DNA of 64,000 nucleotides from Haloferax prahovense DSM 18310 (GCF_000336815.1 NZ_AOLG01000013.1:74461-138460); one strand, 5' to 3'. Shown: positions 43,607 to 52,503, counted from the stretch's first letter. A program made the numbers and translations. The notes: generated by a model from the sequence alone, not told the origin.

Positions 43607-44092
43607 TCAGTTCTCCATGCGCTCGATAACGGATTCGAGCTGCTCGGCGCGGGCGGCGACCGCCTCGGCCCGGAGCTCCGCTTCCTCGTCGGTCTCGCAG
43701 ACGAGTCGGGGGACCGGCGTCGGCTTCCCGTCGTCGTCGAGCGCGACGAACGTCAGGAACGAGGTGGTCGTCTTCCGGAGTTCGTCGGTCTTCGGGTTCT
43801 CGGCGTGCACGTCGACTTTCACGTCCACGCTGGTCCGGCCGACGTTGAACACGTACGCCTCCATCACGGCGACTTCGCCGAGGTCGATGGGGCTGATGAA
43901 GTCGACGTGGTCCATCGACGCGGTGACACACTGGCGGTTCGAAAAGCGCATCGCTGCGATGGCCCCGCAGATGTCCATCCAGTGGAGGACCGCCCCACCG
44001 AGGGCTCGCCCGAGGTTGTTGGTGTCGTTCGGCAGGAGGAGTTCGGTCATCTCGGTGCGCGACTCGTCGAGCGTCGCGGTGGATTCGCTCAT
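43607..44092 (-). CDS. Acyl-CoA thioesterase (hotdog fold)
   Basis: A 161-residue hotdog-fold protein of the YciA/BACH-type thioesterase family. It shows TELLLPNDTNNLGRALGGAVLHWMDICGAIAAMRFS (catalytic Asn/Asp region), DHVDFISPIDLGEVAVMEAYVFNVGRTSVDVKVDV, and KTTTSFLTFVALDDDGKPTPVP. It hydrolyses acyl-CoA thioesters; chain-length preference is not visible from sequence. Confidence 0.88.
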   Translation of the reverse strand: MSESTATLDESRTEMTELLLPNDTNNLGRALGGAVLHWMDICGAIAAMRFSNRQCVTASMDHVDFISPIDLGEVAVMEAYVFNVGRTSVDVKVDVHAENPKTDELRKTTTSFLTFVALDDDGKPTPVPRLVCETDEEAELRAEAVAARAEQLESVIERMEN

Positions 44093-44152
44093 GCGAGCAG
44101 GGTCACGCCGAGGGGGCTTGAAATCGTGGGGCGCGGCGGCGACGGCCCCAAC

Positions 44153-44596
44153 TCACTCGTCGAAGTCGGCGTCGAACGCCTCGGGCGACTGCCCGGCGGC
44201 GTCGAGCACCTCGTCGGAGATGAGAATCGGACAGTCCACGCGGATGGCGAGCGCGATGGCGTCGCTCGGGCGCGCGTCGAAGACGAACGTCCGCGCCTCG
44301 CCGTCGTGGTACCGCTCGGCGTCGACCTTGGCGAGGAACGTGCCGTTCGAGAGGTCGTCGATGCGGATGCTGTCGATGGCCCCGCCGAACTCGGTCACCA
44401 TCTCGACCAGGAGGTCGTGGGTCAGCGGGCGCTCGAACTGCTCGCCGGAGAGCCCGAGCTGGATGGCCTGAGCCTGGTCCGACGTGATGACGATGGGCAG
44501 GAACTCGTCGCGCGCTTCGAGGACCACCGCCGGCACGTTCGAGCCGTCTTCGCCGACGCCGACCCCGATACCGCGGACCACGGCACGGTGTTTCAT
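44153..44596 (-). CDS. Bifunctional nuclease (BFN/DUF151) domain protein
   Basis: A 147-residue BFN-family protein. Characteristic segments: PAVVLEARDEFLPIVITSDQAQAIQLGLSG, RPLTHDLLVEMVTEFGG, and SDAIALAIRVDCPILISDEVLDAAGQ. In some plants and bacteria BFN domains have RNase and DNase activity; the archaeal members are uncharacterised. The start at 44596 (MKHRAVVRGIGVGVGED) is natural. Confidence 0.85.
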   Translation of the reverse strand: MKHRAVVRGIGVGVGEDGSNVPAVVLEARDEFLPIVITSDQAQAIQLGLSGEQFERPLTHDLLVEMVTEFGGAIDSIRIDDLSNGTFLAKVDAERYHDGEARTFVFDARPSDAIALAIRVDCPILISDEVLDAAGQSPEAFDADFDE

Positions 44597-44677
44597 GCTA
44601 TCCTGTAGTTGGCCGGGGTACGAATAGTTACCCCAGAACGAGTCGCCGACCCGGTCGCCGTCGCTCCCCGCGAGCGC

Positions 44678-45298
44678 TCAGCGTCGGGCGAACTGAACGG
44701 CCGCGATGACGAGCAGGATGGCGAGGCCGCCGGCGAAGAAGGCGAGCCCCGGCGGGATTCCCTGCGCCGCCGCGGGCGCGGCCTCCGCGGCCATCGTCGA
44801 GACCGTCCCGGCGTCGGCAGACTCAGCCGCTCCACCAGCCCCGCCGAGAACGCCGAGGCCCCGCGACGCGACCCACTGGACGAACGCCGAGAGCAGGCCC
44901 AAGACGGCGACGCCGCCGAGCAGGCTCGTCAGCATGGACGCCAGTCCCGTCCGCGTCTCCTCGCCGGCGGCGACGACGACCAGCGGCCTGTCGGCGGGGG
45001 CGTACACCTTCATCTCGCGGCCCTTCTCGGAGTAGACGGTGTCGACCACTTCGACGAGGCCCGCGTCGTCGAGCTTTCGGAGGTGGTACTGGACGTTCTG
45101 AAGCGACGTGTCGACGCGCTCTGCGAGGTCCGCGGCGTTCGTCGGCGTTTCGTGGAGCGCGGCGAGCACGCGGCGGGCCGTCTCCGACGAGAGCGCCGAG
45201 AGGAGGTCCGACGCCTCGTCGTCGTCGAGTCCGATGACCCGCGGGGAGGATTCGTCCGCGGCGGAGGTGTCGGGAGTGGAGGGCAACAAACCGGCCAT
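44678..45298 (-). CDS. Membrane-anchored HTH transcriptional regulator (ArsR-like)
   Basis: A 206-residue protein. A winged-helix domain covers residues ~20-100 (LLSALSSETARRVLAALHETPTNAADLAERVDTSLQNVQYHLRKLDDAGLVEVVDTVYSEKGRE, including wing). Two hydrophobic segments follow (SMLTSLLGGVAVLGLLSAFVQWV and LAFFAGGLAILLVIAAVQFA), separated by an Ala/Gly-rich loop. It is therefore a DNA-binding protein anchored in the membrane. Effector and target are unknown. It is divergent from no gene; gckA lies behind it on the same strand. Confidence 0.8.
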   Translation of the reverse strand: MAGLLPSTPDTSAADESSPRVIGLDDDEASDLLSALSSETARRVLAALHETPTNAADLAERVDTSLQNVQYHLRKLDDAGLVEVVDTVYSEKGREMKVYAPADRPLVVVAAGEETRTGLASMLTSLLGGVAVLGLLSAFVQWVASRGLGVLGGAGGAAESADAGTVSTMAAEAAPAAAQGIPPGLAFFAGGLAILLVIAAVQFARR

Positions 45299-45361
45299 GG
45301 GGGTGAGTACTCCGCCGGAGGATACAAACCTGTTGTCCGTCGCCCGCGGAACTGTCGGCGC

Positions 45362-46690
45362 TCAGACGCCCTCGCCGACGACGACGACGCGCAGGTCGTT
45401 GACGTTCGTCCCCGTCGCGCCGGACTCGACGAGCGCGCCGGCCTCCCGAAGCACCGGGAGCGCGTCGTTTCTCGCCAGCGCGTCGTGGGCGTCGCCGGCG
45501 TCGACGGTCGACGAGTCCACGACCGCGCCCGCGACCTCCGTCCCGCCGTCTTTCCCGTCGCTGTCGATGCTGGCGAGGACGGTCTCCTCGGGGAGTTCGG
45601 CGGCGGCCGCGAGGCAGAATTCGAGGTTCGGCCCGCCGTCGCCGTCGCCGCGGACCGTCACGGTGCACTCGCCGCCCGAGAGGACCACGGCAGGCGCTGA
45701 AATCGGGTTCCCGGTCGCGAGCGACTCCTCCGCGACGGCGACGTGGGTCTTCGCGGCCTCGCGCGCCTCGCCGCGCACGCGAGACGAGAGGACGAGCGGG
45801 TCGTAGCCGCGGTCCGCAGCCACCTCGCGGGCGGCGTCGAGCGCGGTGAACGTGTCCGCGAGAACGTGGTTCGTCACCCGGTCGAACACCGAGTCGCCGG
45901 GCTTCGGTGTCTCCGGAATGTCGCCGGCAGAGCCGCGAGCGAGGCGCGTGCGGACCGATTTCGGCACGTCGAGGTCGAAGCGGTCCAGCACGTCGAGGGC
46001 GTCGTCGTAGGTCGTCTCGTCGGGTGCGGTCGGGCCGGAGGCGATGACGCCGAGGTCGTTTCCGACCACGTCCGAGAGGACGAGGCCGACGACCGTCGCG
46101 GGCGCGGCGAGGCGTGCGAGACCGCCGCCCTTCAGCGTCGAAACGTGCTTTCTGACCGCGTTGAGGTCGTGAATCTCCGCGCCGCTTTCGAGCAGGCTGT
46201 CGGTCGTCTCCTGCAACTCGGCGAGCGAGATGCCCTCGGCGGGTGACGGGAGAACCGCGCTCGCACCGCCGGTGATGGCGGCGAGGACGAGCGTGCGGTC
46301 GTCGAGGTCGGAGATGAGGTCCACGAGCCGCCGGGTGCTCTCGACGCCGCGCGCGGAGGGGACCGGGTGGTCGCCGGGGAGTCGCTCGATACGCCCGTCG
46401 GGGCTCGGCGTCGGGTCGGGCGTCACGACGACGCCGTCGTCGATGCGGTCGCCGAGGACGGCTTCGAGGGCGTCTGCGACGCCGTCGCCGGCTTTGCCCC
46501 CGCCGACGACGAGGATTCGGTCGTAGGCGGTCAGGTCGTAGGTCTCGTCCGCGACGGTCAGGGTGTCGCCGTCGAGCGACACCGACTCGCGGACGACGCG
46601 GTCGGGTAGGACGGCCTCGACGCCGGCCTGCAGGCAGTCGATGGCCGTCTCGTGGGCGGGCGTCGGGGTTCGCGCGTCGAAATCCTGCAT
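45362..46690 (-). CDS. Glycerate 2-kinase (GckA/MOFRL family)
   Basis: A 442-residue kinase of the DUF4147/MOFRL type. It has YDRILVVGGGKAGDGVADALE, GDHPVPSARGVEST, the ITGGASAVLPSPAEGISL nucleotide loop, LVLSDVVGNDLGVIASGPTAPD, and a C-terminal MOFRL domain with SGGECTVTVRGDGDGGPNLEFCL and SDGKDGGTEVAGAVVD. It forms 2-phosphoglycerate from glycerate and ATP. Glycerate can arise from the semi-phosphorylative Entner-Doudoroff or serine pathways, linking it to the carbon metabolism genes in the window. Confidence 0.85.
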   Translation of the reverse strand: MQDFDARTPTPAHETAIDCLQAGVEAVLPDRVVRESVSLDGDTLTVADETYDLTAYDRILVVGGGKAGDGVADALEAVLGDRIDDGVVVTPDPTPSPDGRIERLPGDHPVPSARGVESTRRLVDLISDLDDRTLVLAAITGGASAVLPSPAEGISLAELQETTDSLLESGAEIHDLNAVRKHVSTLKGGGLARLAAPATVVGLVLSDVVGNDLGVIASGPTAPDETTYDDALDVLDRFDLDVPKSVRTRLARGSAGDIPETPKPGDSVFDRVTNHVLADTFTALDAAREVAADRGYDPLVLSSRVRGEAREAAKTHVAVAEESLATGNPISAPAVVLSGGECTVTVRGDGDGGPNLEFCLAAAAELPEETVLASIDSDGKDGGTEVAGAVVDSSTVDAGDAHDALARNDALPVLREAGALVESGATGTNVNDLRVVVVGEGV

Positions 46691-46743
46691 AGTTCGTGGG
46701 AGATGCCGACACGGATAAAAACCGTGGGGCGGTAAACCCGGCG

Positions 46744-48423
46744 ATGAACGATTCGTCGCCCGGCGAGGGTCACGTCCGCGTCGTCGGCACGGCCCACGTC
46801 TCGGCCGACAGCGTCAGAGAGGTCGAAGAGACCGTCAGGGAAGAGCGTCCCGACGTCGTCGCGGTCGAACTCGACGAGGGTCGCTACCGGCAGATGAAGG
46901 GCGGAACGCCCGACGACATCGAAGCGCGCGACCTGCTTCGCGGCAACACCGTCTTCCAGTTTATCGCCTACTGGATGCTCTCGTACGTTCAGTCGCGGAT
47001 GGGAGACAAGTTCGACGTGAAGCCCGGCGCGGACATGCTCGCGGCGGTCGAGACCGCCGAAGACGAGGGCCTCGACGTGGCGCTCGTCGACCGCGACATC
47101 CAAGTAACCATCCAGCGCTTCTGGCGGCGGATGGGCACGCTCGAAAAGATGCGCATGGCCGGCGACCTCCTGTTCGGCGTCGCCGACGCCCGCGGGGTCG
47201 GGGCGGTGTTGGGCATCGCCGTCGGCGTCTTCCTCGGGCCGCTCGTCGGCCTGTTCGGGGGCGCGGTCGGCGTCACCGACCTCCTGTTGACGCGCACCGC
47301 CACCGCCGCGGTCCTCGGGGCCGCGTCCGCGTACCTGCTCTACACCGTCGCCTCGTTCTCTCTCGACGGCGACGACGCGGTTCTCGCGGGCCTCGGCGGC
47401 GGCGCGGCAATCGGTATCGTCGTCGGCTTCGGTCTCGGGCTCGGCACCGGCCTCGTCTCCGGAATCCTCGGGAGCCTCGGCACCGCCATCGTCGGGAGCC
47501 TCGTCATCGGCGTCCTCGCGGGCGTCGTCGTGGGCGTCACCGCCGGCGCGGTCCTGAACGCCTTCGGCCTGTTCGCGCCCGCCGAGAGCGACGCCGACTA
47601 CGAGGAGTTCGACATGGCCGAACTGACCGACGGCGACGTGGTCTCGGCCATGATGGAGGAGTTCCGCCGGTTCAGCCCCGGCGGCGCTGAGGCGCTCATC
47701 GACGAGCGCGACGCCTACATCGCCCACCAGCTCGTCGCGCTCCGGCAGTCCGGTCGGCACGTCGTCGCCATCGTCGGCGCGGGCCACCGCGAGGGCATCG
47801 AGAACTACCTCGCACACCCCGAGACGCTCCCGCCGATGGAGTCGCTCGTCGGCGTCGCGGAGAAGGACGGCTTCCCGTGGGGGAAACTGCTCGGCTTCGG
47901 CGTCACCGCCGTGTTCATCGCCTTCTTCGTCCTCCTCGCGATGGCCGGCGTCGGCAACGAACGGCTTCTGACCATCTTCGGCGCGTGGTTCCTCATCAAC
48001 GGCGTGTTCGCCGCCGCGCTCGCCAAGGTCGCCGGCGCGCGGTGGACCTCCGCCCTCGTCGGCGGCCTCGTCGCGTGGATGACCTCCATCAACCCGCTTC
48101 TCGCGCCCGGCTGGTTCACCGGCTACGTCGAACTCCGACACACGCCGGTCAACGTCGGCGACATCGGCAAACTGAACGAACTGCTCTCCGACGAGGAGAC
48201 GCCCATCGTCGACCTCGTCGGTCAGATGTTCGACGTGCCGCTGTTCAAGCTCATCATGGTCGTCGCCATGACGAACATCGGGAGCATCATCGCGAGCTTC
48301 CTCTTCGTCACCTACGTCATCCCCGTCATCGCCTCGGACCTCGGCGGCGTCGCGGGCGTGGCGAACCTGATGTTCGAGGGCGCGCGCAACAGCGCCGACC
48401 TCATCTGGAGGTCTCTGACGTGA
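46744..48423 (+). CDS. TraB-family membrane protein
   Basis: A 559-residue protein. The TraB signature VRVVGTAHVSADSVREVEETVREERPDVVAVELDEGRYRQM is at the N-terminus, and HVVAIVGAGHREGIENYL is in the middle. The C-terminal third has about six to eight membrane helices (GKLLGFGVTAVFIAFFVLLAM...). A hydrophobic insertion (residues ~170-270) is also predicted. The family was first named for bacterial pheromone shutdown; the archaeal role is unknown. The GTG of the next gene overlaps its stop (GTGA), so they are an operon. Start at 46744 (MNDSSPG). Confidence 0.82.
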   Translation: MNDSSPGEGHVRVVGTAHVSADSVREVEETVREERPDVVAVELDEGRYRQMKGGTPDDIEARDLLRGNTVFQFIAYWMLSYVQSRMGDKFDVKPGADMLAAVETAEDEGLDVALVDRDIQVTIQRFWRRMGTLEKMRMAGDLLFGVADARGVGAVLGIAVGVFLGPLVGLFGGAVGVTDLLLTRTATAAVLGAASAYLLYTVASFSLDGDDAVLAGLGGGAAIGIVVGFGLGLGTGLVSGILGSLGTAIVGSLVIGVLAGVVVGVTAGAVLNAFGLFAPAESDADYEEFDMAELTDGDVVSAMMEEFRRFSPGGAEALIDERDAYIAHQLVALRQSGRHVVAIVGAGHREGIENYLAHPETLPPMESLVGVAEKDGFPWGKLLGFGVTAVFIAFFVLLAMAGVGNERLLTIFGAWFLINGVFAAALAKVAGARWTSALVGGLVAWMTSINPLLAPGWFTGYVELRHTPVNVGDIGKLNELLSDEETPIVDLVGQMFDVPLFKLIMVVAMTNIGSIIASFLFVTYVIPVIASDLGGVAGVANLMFEGARNSADLIWRSLT

Positions 48424-49043
48424 ACGTCTCCTTTTCCTCGCGCGAACTCCGCGACCTGCTCGTCGCGTGGGTCGCACTCGGCCTCGCCTTCGCCATCTTC
48501 TTCGCCGGCGGCGGCAACCGAACCATCCAACTGCTGACGAGCGGGTCGTTCGGCCTCGCGCTCGTCGTGAGCCTGCTGACGGCCGGCGTGGGCTTTCTCC
48601 TCCACGAGGTCGCACACAAGGTCGTCGCCGTCAGGTTCAATCAGGTCGCCGAGTTCCGCGCCGACTACGGCATGCTCGCAGTCGCCATCATGAGCGCGCT
48701 CGTCGGGTTCATTTTCGCCGCGCCCGGCGCGGTCTACCACCGCGGCGTGCTCACGGAGCGAGAACACGGCCTCATCGCCCTCGCGGGCCCGGTGACGAAC
48801 CTGCTGCTCCTCGTCGCCTTCGCGCCGGTGTTCGTCGTCGGCGTCCTCGTCGGCTCTGACGTGGTCCAACTCGTCGGCTCTCGCGGACTCATCATCAACG
48901 CCTTCCTCGCGGCGTTCAACATGCTCCCGTTCGGCTCCTTGGACGGCAAGACGGTCAAGGCGTGGAGCACGCCGGCGTTCGCCGGCGTCCTCGTCCTGTC
49001 GGTTCTCCTCACGGTCGGTCTGTTCCTGTTCGTCGGGTTCTGA
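48420..49043 (+). CDS. Site-2-type (M50) intramembrane metalloprotease
   Basis: A 207-residue membrane protein with about six helices. The zinc-binding H62-E63-V-A-H66 is in a helix (GFLLHEVAHKVVAVRFNQ), and the second metal motif NMLPFGSLDGKTVKAW contains the conserved LDG Asp. These mark M50 proteases that cleave substrates within the membrane. It starts at GTG inside the TraB stop. Cotranslation with TraB suggests a shared membrane quality-control or signalling task. Confidence 0.88.
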   Translation: MNVSFSSRELRDLLVAWVALGLAFAIFFAGGGNRTIQLLTSGSFGLALVVSLLTAGVGFLLHEVAHKVVAVRFNQVAEFRADYGMLAVAIMSALVGFIFAAPGAVYHRGVLTEREHGLIALAGPVTNLLLLVAFAPVFVVGVLVGSDVVQLVGSRGLIINAFLAAFNMLPFGSLDGKTVKAWSTPAFAGVLVLSVLLTVGLFLFVGF

Positions 49044-49501
49044 CCCGACCGACGGGGGTTTCGGACGACTCCAATCGCTCTATTTCTGGCACGTCTCGGT
49101 CTCGAAGTCGCGAGCGACGCTAGAGTCGAGACGCGGGACGGAGAGCGGAGAGCACTCGGAGGGCTCGGGACGCACAGACGGTACTCGGGGCGCGACAGGG
49201 ACGAATGGAGGGAGAAGGGGACCGCACGAGTGCGGCGGGGACCGGTCGGGCCGCCGAGGTCGGGATTCGGGGCAGGTTGCGGCTGTGGAGTGCAGTTCGG
49301 GACGCGAGGTTGGGTTGGGCTGTGTCGGGTGTGGGTGGGCGGGGGTTAGCTGCGGTTGGTGTTCGGGTTGGAGTGGGTGTCAGGTGGGCTGGTTTGCGGG
49401 CGGTTCGCGGTCGGGCAGGGGCAGACGCGCGCCGTGGGAGGGGAAAGCGTCGGCGGGGAACCGAGACGAATCCGGGTTGGTCGTACGCGTCGGGGACCGC
49501 G
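49044..49501. other. G-rich intergenic region between convergent genes
   Basis: No convincing gene. The plus strand is strongly G-rich and C-poor from about 49200 to 49480. Many GGG tracts cluster at 49312-49345 (six tracts in 34 nt), enough for G-quadruplexes. An open frame at 49205-49588 is Arg/Gly-rich, overlaps the G-rich tract and shows no recognisable domain; I do not support it as a gene. Confidence 0.5.
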
Positions 49502-49738
49502 TTACTGCTGGCCGTGGTCGCGCCCGAGAACGAGCGCGACGGCGTGGACGGCGATGAGCCCGGCGAAGAGGGGGAGTTCGCCGGTTGAGAGACCGCCGCT
49601 GAGGACGGGCAGGTACGCGAGGGGCAGCGCGACTGCCGACCAAAACGCGACGGTTTCGAGGGGGGCGTACGCGAGGCGGCCGATGGTCGATGCGAAGCCG
49701 AGGGCGAGCGAGTCGTTCGTGGAGGGGATTCCGGACAT
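49502..49738 (-). CDS. Small two-helix membrane protein
   Basis: A 78-residue protein with two or three hydrophobic stretches (RLAYAPLETVAFWSAVALPLAYL and LPLFAGLIAVHAVALVLG). It is conserved-looking but unnamed. The ATG at 49738 is used; a GTG two codons upstream is possible. It lies beside an AT-rich region that probably holds its promoter. Confidence 0.6.
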   Translation of the reverse strand: MSGIPSTNDSLALGFASTIGRLAYAPLETVAFWSAVALPLAYLPVLSGGLSTGELPLFAGLIAVHAVALVLGRDHGQQ

Positions 49739-49744
49739 CGTCAC

Positions 49745-50151
49745 TCCTGCATACGACGGGGACCATCATATAAGGGGCCGAGCGTTACCGTGAATTCGCT
49801 TCTTTTTCGACTGTTCAGACCCGGCTTAGGGCGAACATTCTTCTTTCGTAACGTTTTATGAAGGTGTTAAAGCCGACGAGAAATTTTATAATGCTCTCTA
49901 GAGCTTTTTCGCAAATATTGCAAAAGCTATAGATTATTCAACACAATCGGCTCGGAGAACCGTCGATTAGGAGGCTCGTAGCAGGCTCGTAGCGGGGTCG
50001 TCGGAGCGCGCGCGCGACCGGCAGGACGCGCGTAACCGGAAGGGCGACGACGACACGACAACGACCGAGCGGCGGCGAACACTCACCTATGCGAGAACGT
50101 GTATGATTCGTACCCTGTGATTTTATATTTCGGCCTATCTCGTACACGAAC
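49745..50151. other. AT-rich intergenic region with hairpin, upstream of purM
   Basis: About 407 nt with no gene. The section 49790-49940 is AT-rich. It contains a hairpin at 49902-49928: AGCTTTT-TC-GCAA pairs with TTGC-AAAAGCT around ATA. A TTTTATATTT box at 50121-50130, about 27 nt before the purM ATG, is the purM promoter. Confidence 0.55.
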
Positions 50152-51126
50152 ATGACGAACGACGACTCCGAAGGGATGACCTACGCCGATGCGGGCGTCG
50201 ACATCGAGGCGAGCGAGGCCGCGACCGCGGCGCTCGTCGCGCAGGTCGGCGGCGGGTCGGGCGACTACGCCGGCCTGCTCGACATCGGCGACCGCTACCT
50301 CGGACTCGCCACCGACGGCGTCGGCACCAAACTGCTCGTCGCCGAGGCGCTCGGCGACTACTCGACGGTCGGCATCGACTGCATCGCCATGAACGCCAAC
50401 GACCTCGTCGCGGCCGGCGTCCGGCCCGTCGCGTTCGTGGACTACCTCGCGGTCGACGCGCCCGACGAGACGTTCGCCGAGCAGGTCGGACAGGGCCTCG
50501 CCGCGGGTGCCGAGGAGGCGGACATCGAACTCGTCGGCGGCGAGACGGCGGTCATGCCCGAGGTCATCAACGGCCTCGACCTCGCGGGCACCTGCGCCGG
50601 ACTGGCGAAGAAGGACGCTATCTTCCCCGGCGAGGCCGAGGAAGGCGACGCGCTCGTCGGCTTCCCGTCGTCCGGCATCCACTCGAACGGCCTCACGCTC
50701 GCCCGCAAGGCCGCCACGGCCGACGGCGACTACGACGACGCGTGGGACGGCGACGACTACGACACCGTCGGCGAGGCGCTCCTCGAACCGACGCGGCTCT
50801 ACACCTACCTGTTGGACGACCTGCGCGCCGCCGAGACCAACGCCGCGGCCCACGTCACCGGCGGCGGCTGGACCAACCTCGAACGCATGGGCGAGTTCCG
50901 CTACGTCGTCGACGACGCCTTCGAGCCCCAGCCGGTGTTCGAGTTCGTCCAGGAGCGCGGCGGCGTCTCCGACGAGGAGATGCACACGACGTTCAACATG
51001 GGCACCGGCTTCGTCGCGGCCGTCCCCGAGGCGAACGCCGAGGCGTTGGTCGAGGCGACCGACGGCCGCATCATCGGCCGCGTCGAATCGGGCGACGGCG
51101 TCTCGATTCGCGGCCTCGACCTCTGA
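50152..51126 (+). CDS. purM: Phosphoribosylformylglycinamidine cyclo-ligase
   Basis: A 324-residue AIR synthetase, purine biosynthesis step 5. Motifs: MTYADAGVDIEASEAAT, LATDGVGTKLLVAEALGDYSTVGIDCIAMNANDL, VGGETAVMPEVI, and FPSSGIHSNGLTLARKA. TGGGWTNLERMGEF and HTTFNMGTGFVAAVP complete the fold. It is leaderless by promoter spacing. Confidence 0.95.
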   Translation: MTNDDSEGMTYADAGVDIEASEAATAALVAQVGGGSGDYAGLLDIGDRYLGLATDGVGTKLLVAEALGDYSTVGIDCIAMNANDLVAAGVRPVAFVDYLAVDAPDETFAEQVGQGLAAGAEEADIELVGGETAVMPEVINGLDLAGTCAGLAKKDAIFPGEAEEGDALVGFPSSGIHSNGLTLARKAATADGDYDDAWDGDDYDTVGEALLEPTRLYTYLLDDLRAAETNAAAHVTGGGWTNLERMGEFRYVVDDAFEPQPVFEFVQERGGVSDEEMHTTFNMGTGFVAAVPEANAEALVEATDGRIIGRVESGDGVSIRGLDL

Positions 51127-51143
51127 ACGCGGACAGCTTGTCG

Positions 51144-51160
51144 AATCGAACTGTTCGATT
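51144..51160. promoter_or_regulatory. 17-bp palindrome immediately upstream of the P450 promoter
   Basis: AATCGAA-CTG-TTCGATT has perfect 7-bp arms. It sits just 5' of a CTATTTTATC TATA element (51168-51177). That placement overlaps the BRE/TATA upstream edge and suits an operator for the P450 gene. Confidence 0.5.
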
Positions 51161-51198
51161 AGAAGCACTATTTTATCGACGTTCGCCATAGTGGAGGT

Positions 51199-52503
51199 GT
51201 GACTTCACCGCCACCGACACCGAACGGCCTCCCGCTCGTGGGCCACACCGTCGGCTTCGCGGCCGACCCGTTCGGCTTCGTCGCCGACCTCCTCGCGGAC
51301 CACGGCGTCGAGGACGCGGTCGGACTCGACGTGGTGGGTATGGGCGACCTGTACGTCCTCGCTCACCCCGACCACTTCGAGCGGGCGTTCGTGACCGACC
51401 GCGATACTATCGTCAAGGGCGGCGAGTTCGAGGCCGCCTTCGGCGACGCCGTCATCGCCGCCGAGGGGGACGAGTGGCGGCGACAGCGCGACGAGCTAGA
51501 GCCCTTCTTCGGCTGGGAGCGGGTCGACGAGTACGCGTCCGTGATGCGCCGACAGGTCGAGCGCCGCCTGCGGACGTGGCCCGACTCGGGGACGCTGTCG
51601 CTCGAAGCCGAGATGAAGTCCGTCACCCTGGACATCATCTTCGCCACCATCCTCGGGCGGGAACTCGACCTCGACGGCGACGACCGAGTTCGCTCGGCCG
51701 CCGACGGCCTCAACGGCCGCTTCGCGCCCGCGTCGTGGGTGTTGCCCTCGTGGGTGCCGACGCCGAGCAGGCGTCGGTTCGACCGGGCCGACCGAGTCCT
51801 CCGCGAGGAGGTCAGAAAACTGGTCGAGACCGCCGACGAAGAGAGTCTCACGCGCCGACTCGCCGACGCGCTCGGGACCGACGCCGACTACCCGGCGGCC
51901 GTCGAGTCACTGGAGAACCAGCTCGTGGGCATGATTTTCGCCGGCCACGAGACGACGGCGCTCGCGCTCACCTACGCGCTGTACCTGCTCGCGACGCACC
52001 CCGATGTCCGCGAGCGCGCCACCGACGAGGTCGACCGCGTCGTCGGCGATGGCCCCGTGTCCGCCGAGGCGACCGGGGAACTCCCGGTGCTCGAACGCGT
52101 CATCAAAGAGACGCTCAGGCTCTACCCGCCGGTTCACACGCTCCCGCGGGAGACGGCGAAGCCGTTTCCGACCGGCGACCGAGTCATTCCGGCGGGCGCG
52201 GACATCCACCTCTCTGTCATCCGCATCCACCGCGACGAGCGGTGGTACGACGACCCGCTCGCGTTCCGGCCCGAGCGCTGGGACGGAGAGACCGACCGTC
52301 CCGCCTACGCCTATCTCCCCTTCGGGGCCGGGCCGCGGAGCTGTCTCGGGCGGGCGTTCGCGCTCACGGAGGCGAAAATCGTACTCGCGACCGTCCTCCG
52401 CGACTTCGACCTCGGCTGGGGCGGCGACGGAGAGTTAGAAATCGCGCCCGAGATGACGACCCAACCGAAGGGCGAAACGCCGCTCGTCGTCCGCCGGCGC
52501 TGA
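51199..52503 (+). CDS. Cytochrome P450
   Basis: A 434-residue P450 with all hallmark motifs. The I-helix is FAGHETTALALTYALY, the K-helix ExxR is KETLRLYPPVH, the PERF-like segment is FRPERWDGE, and the heme-binding loop FGAGPRSCLGRAF has C382 as the thiolate ligand. There is no N-terminal anchor, so it is a soluble, bacterial-type P450. The start is GTG at 51199, about 26 nt after the TATA centre, giving a leaderless GTG-initiated mRNA. Redox partners are not adjacent. Substrate unknown. Confidence 0.92.
   Translation: MTSPPPTPNGLPLVGHTVGFAADPFGFVADLLADHGVEDAVGLDVVGMGDLYVLAHPDHFERAFVTDRDTIVKGGEFEAAFGDAVIAAEGDEWRRQRDELEPFFGWERVDEYASVMRRQVERRLRTWPDSGTLSLEAEMKSVTLDIIFATILGRELDLDGDDRVRSAADGLNGRFAPASWVLPSWVPTPSRRRFDRADRVLREEVRKLVETADEESLTRRLADALGTDADYPAAVESLENQLVGMIFAGHETTALALTYALYLLATHPDVRERATDEVDRVVGDGPVSAEATGELPVLERVIKETLRLYPPVHTLPRETAKPFPTGDRVIPAGADIHLSVIRIHRDERWYDDPLAFRPERWDGETDRPAYAYLPFGAGPRSCLGRAFALTEAKIVLATVLRDFDLGWGGDGELEIAPEMTTQPKGETPLVVRRR

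Noticed and set aside
49205..49588. 127-codon plus-strand frame in the G-rich spacer
   Set aside because: Composition follows the G-rich DNA, with no domain, no promoter at its start, and overlap with a better-supported small gene on the other strand.
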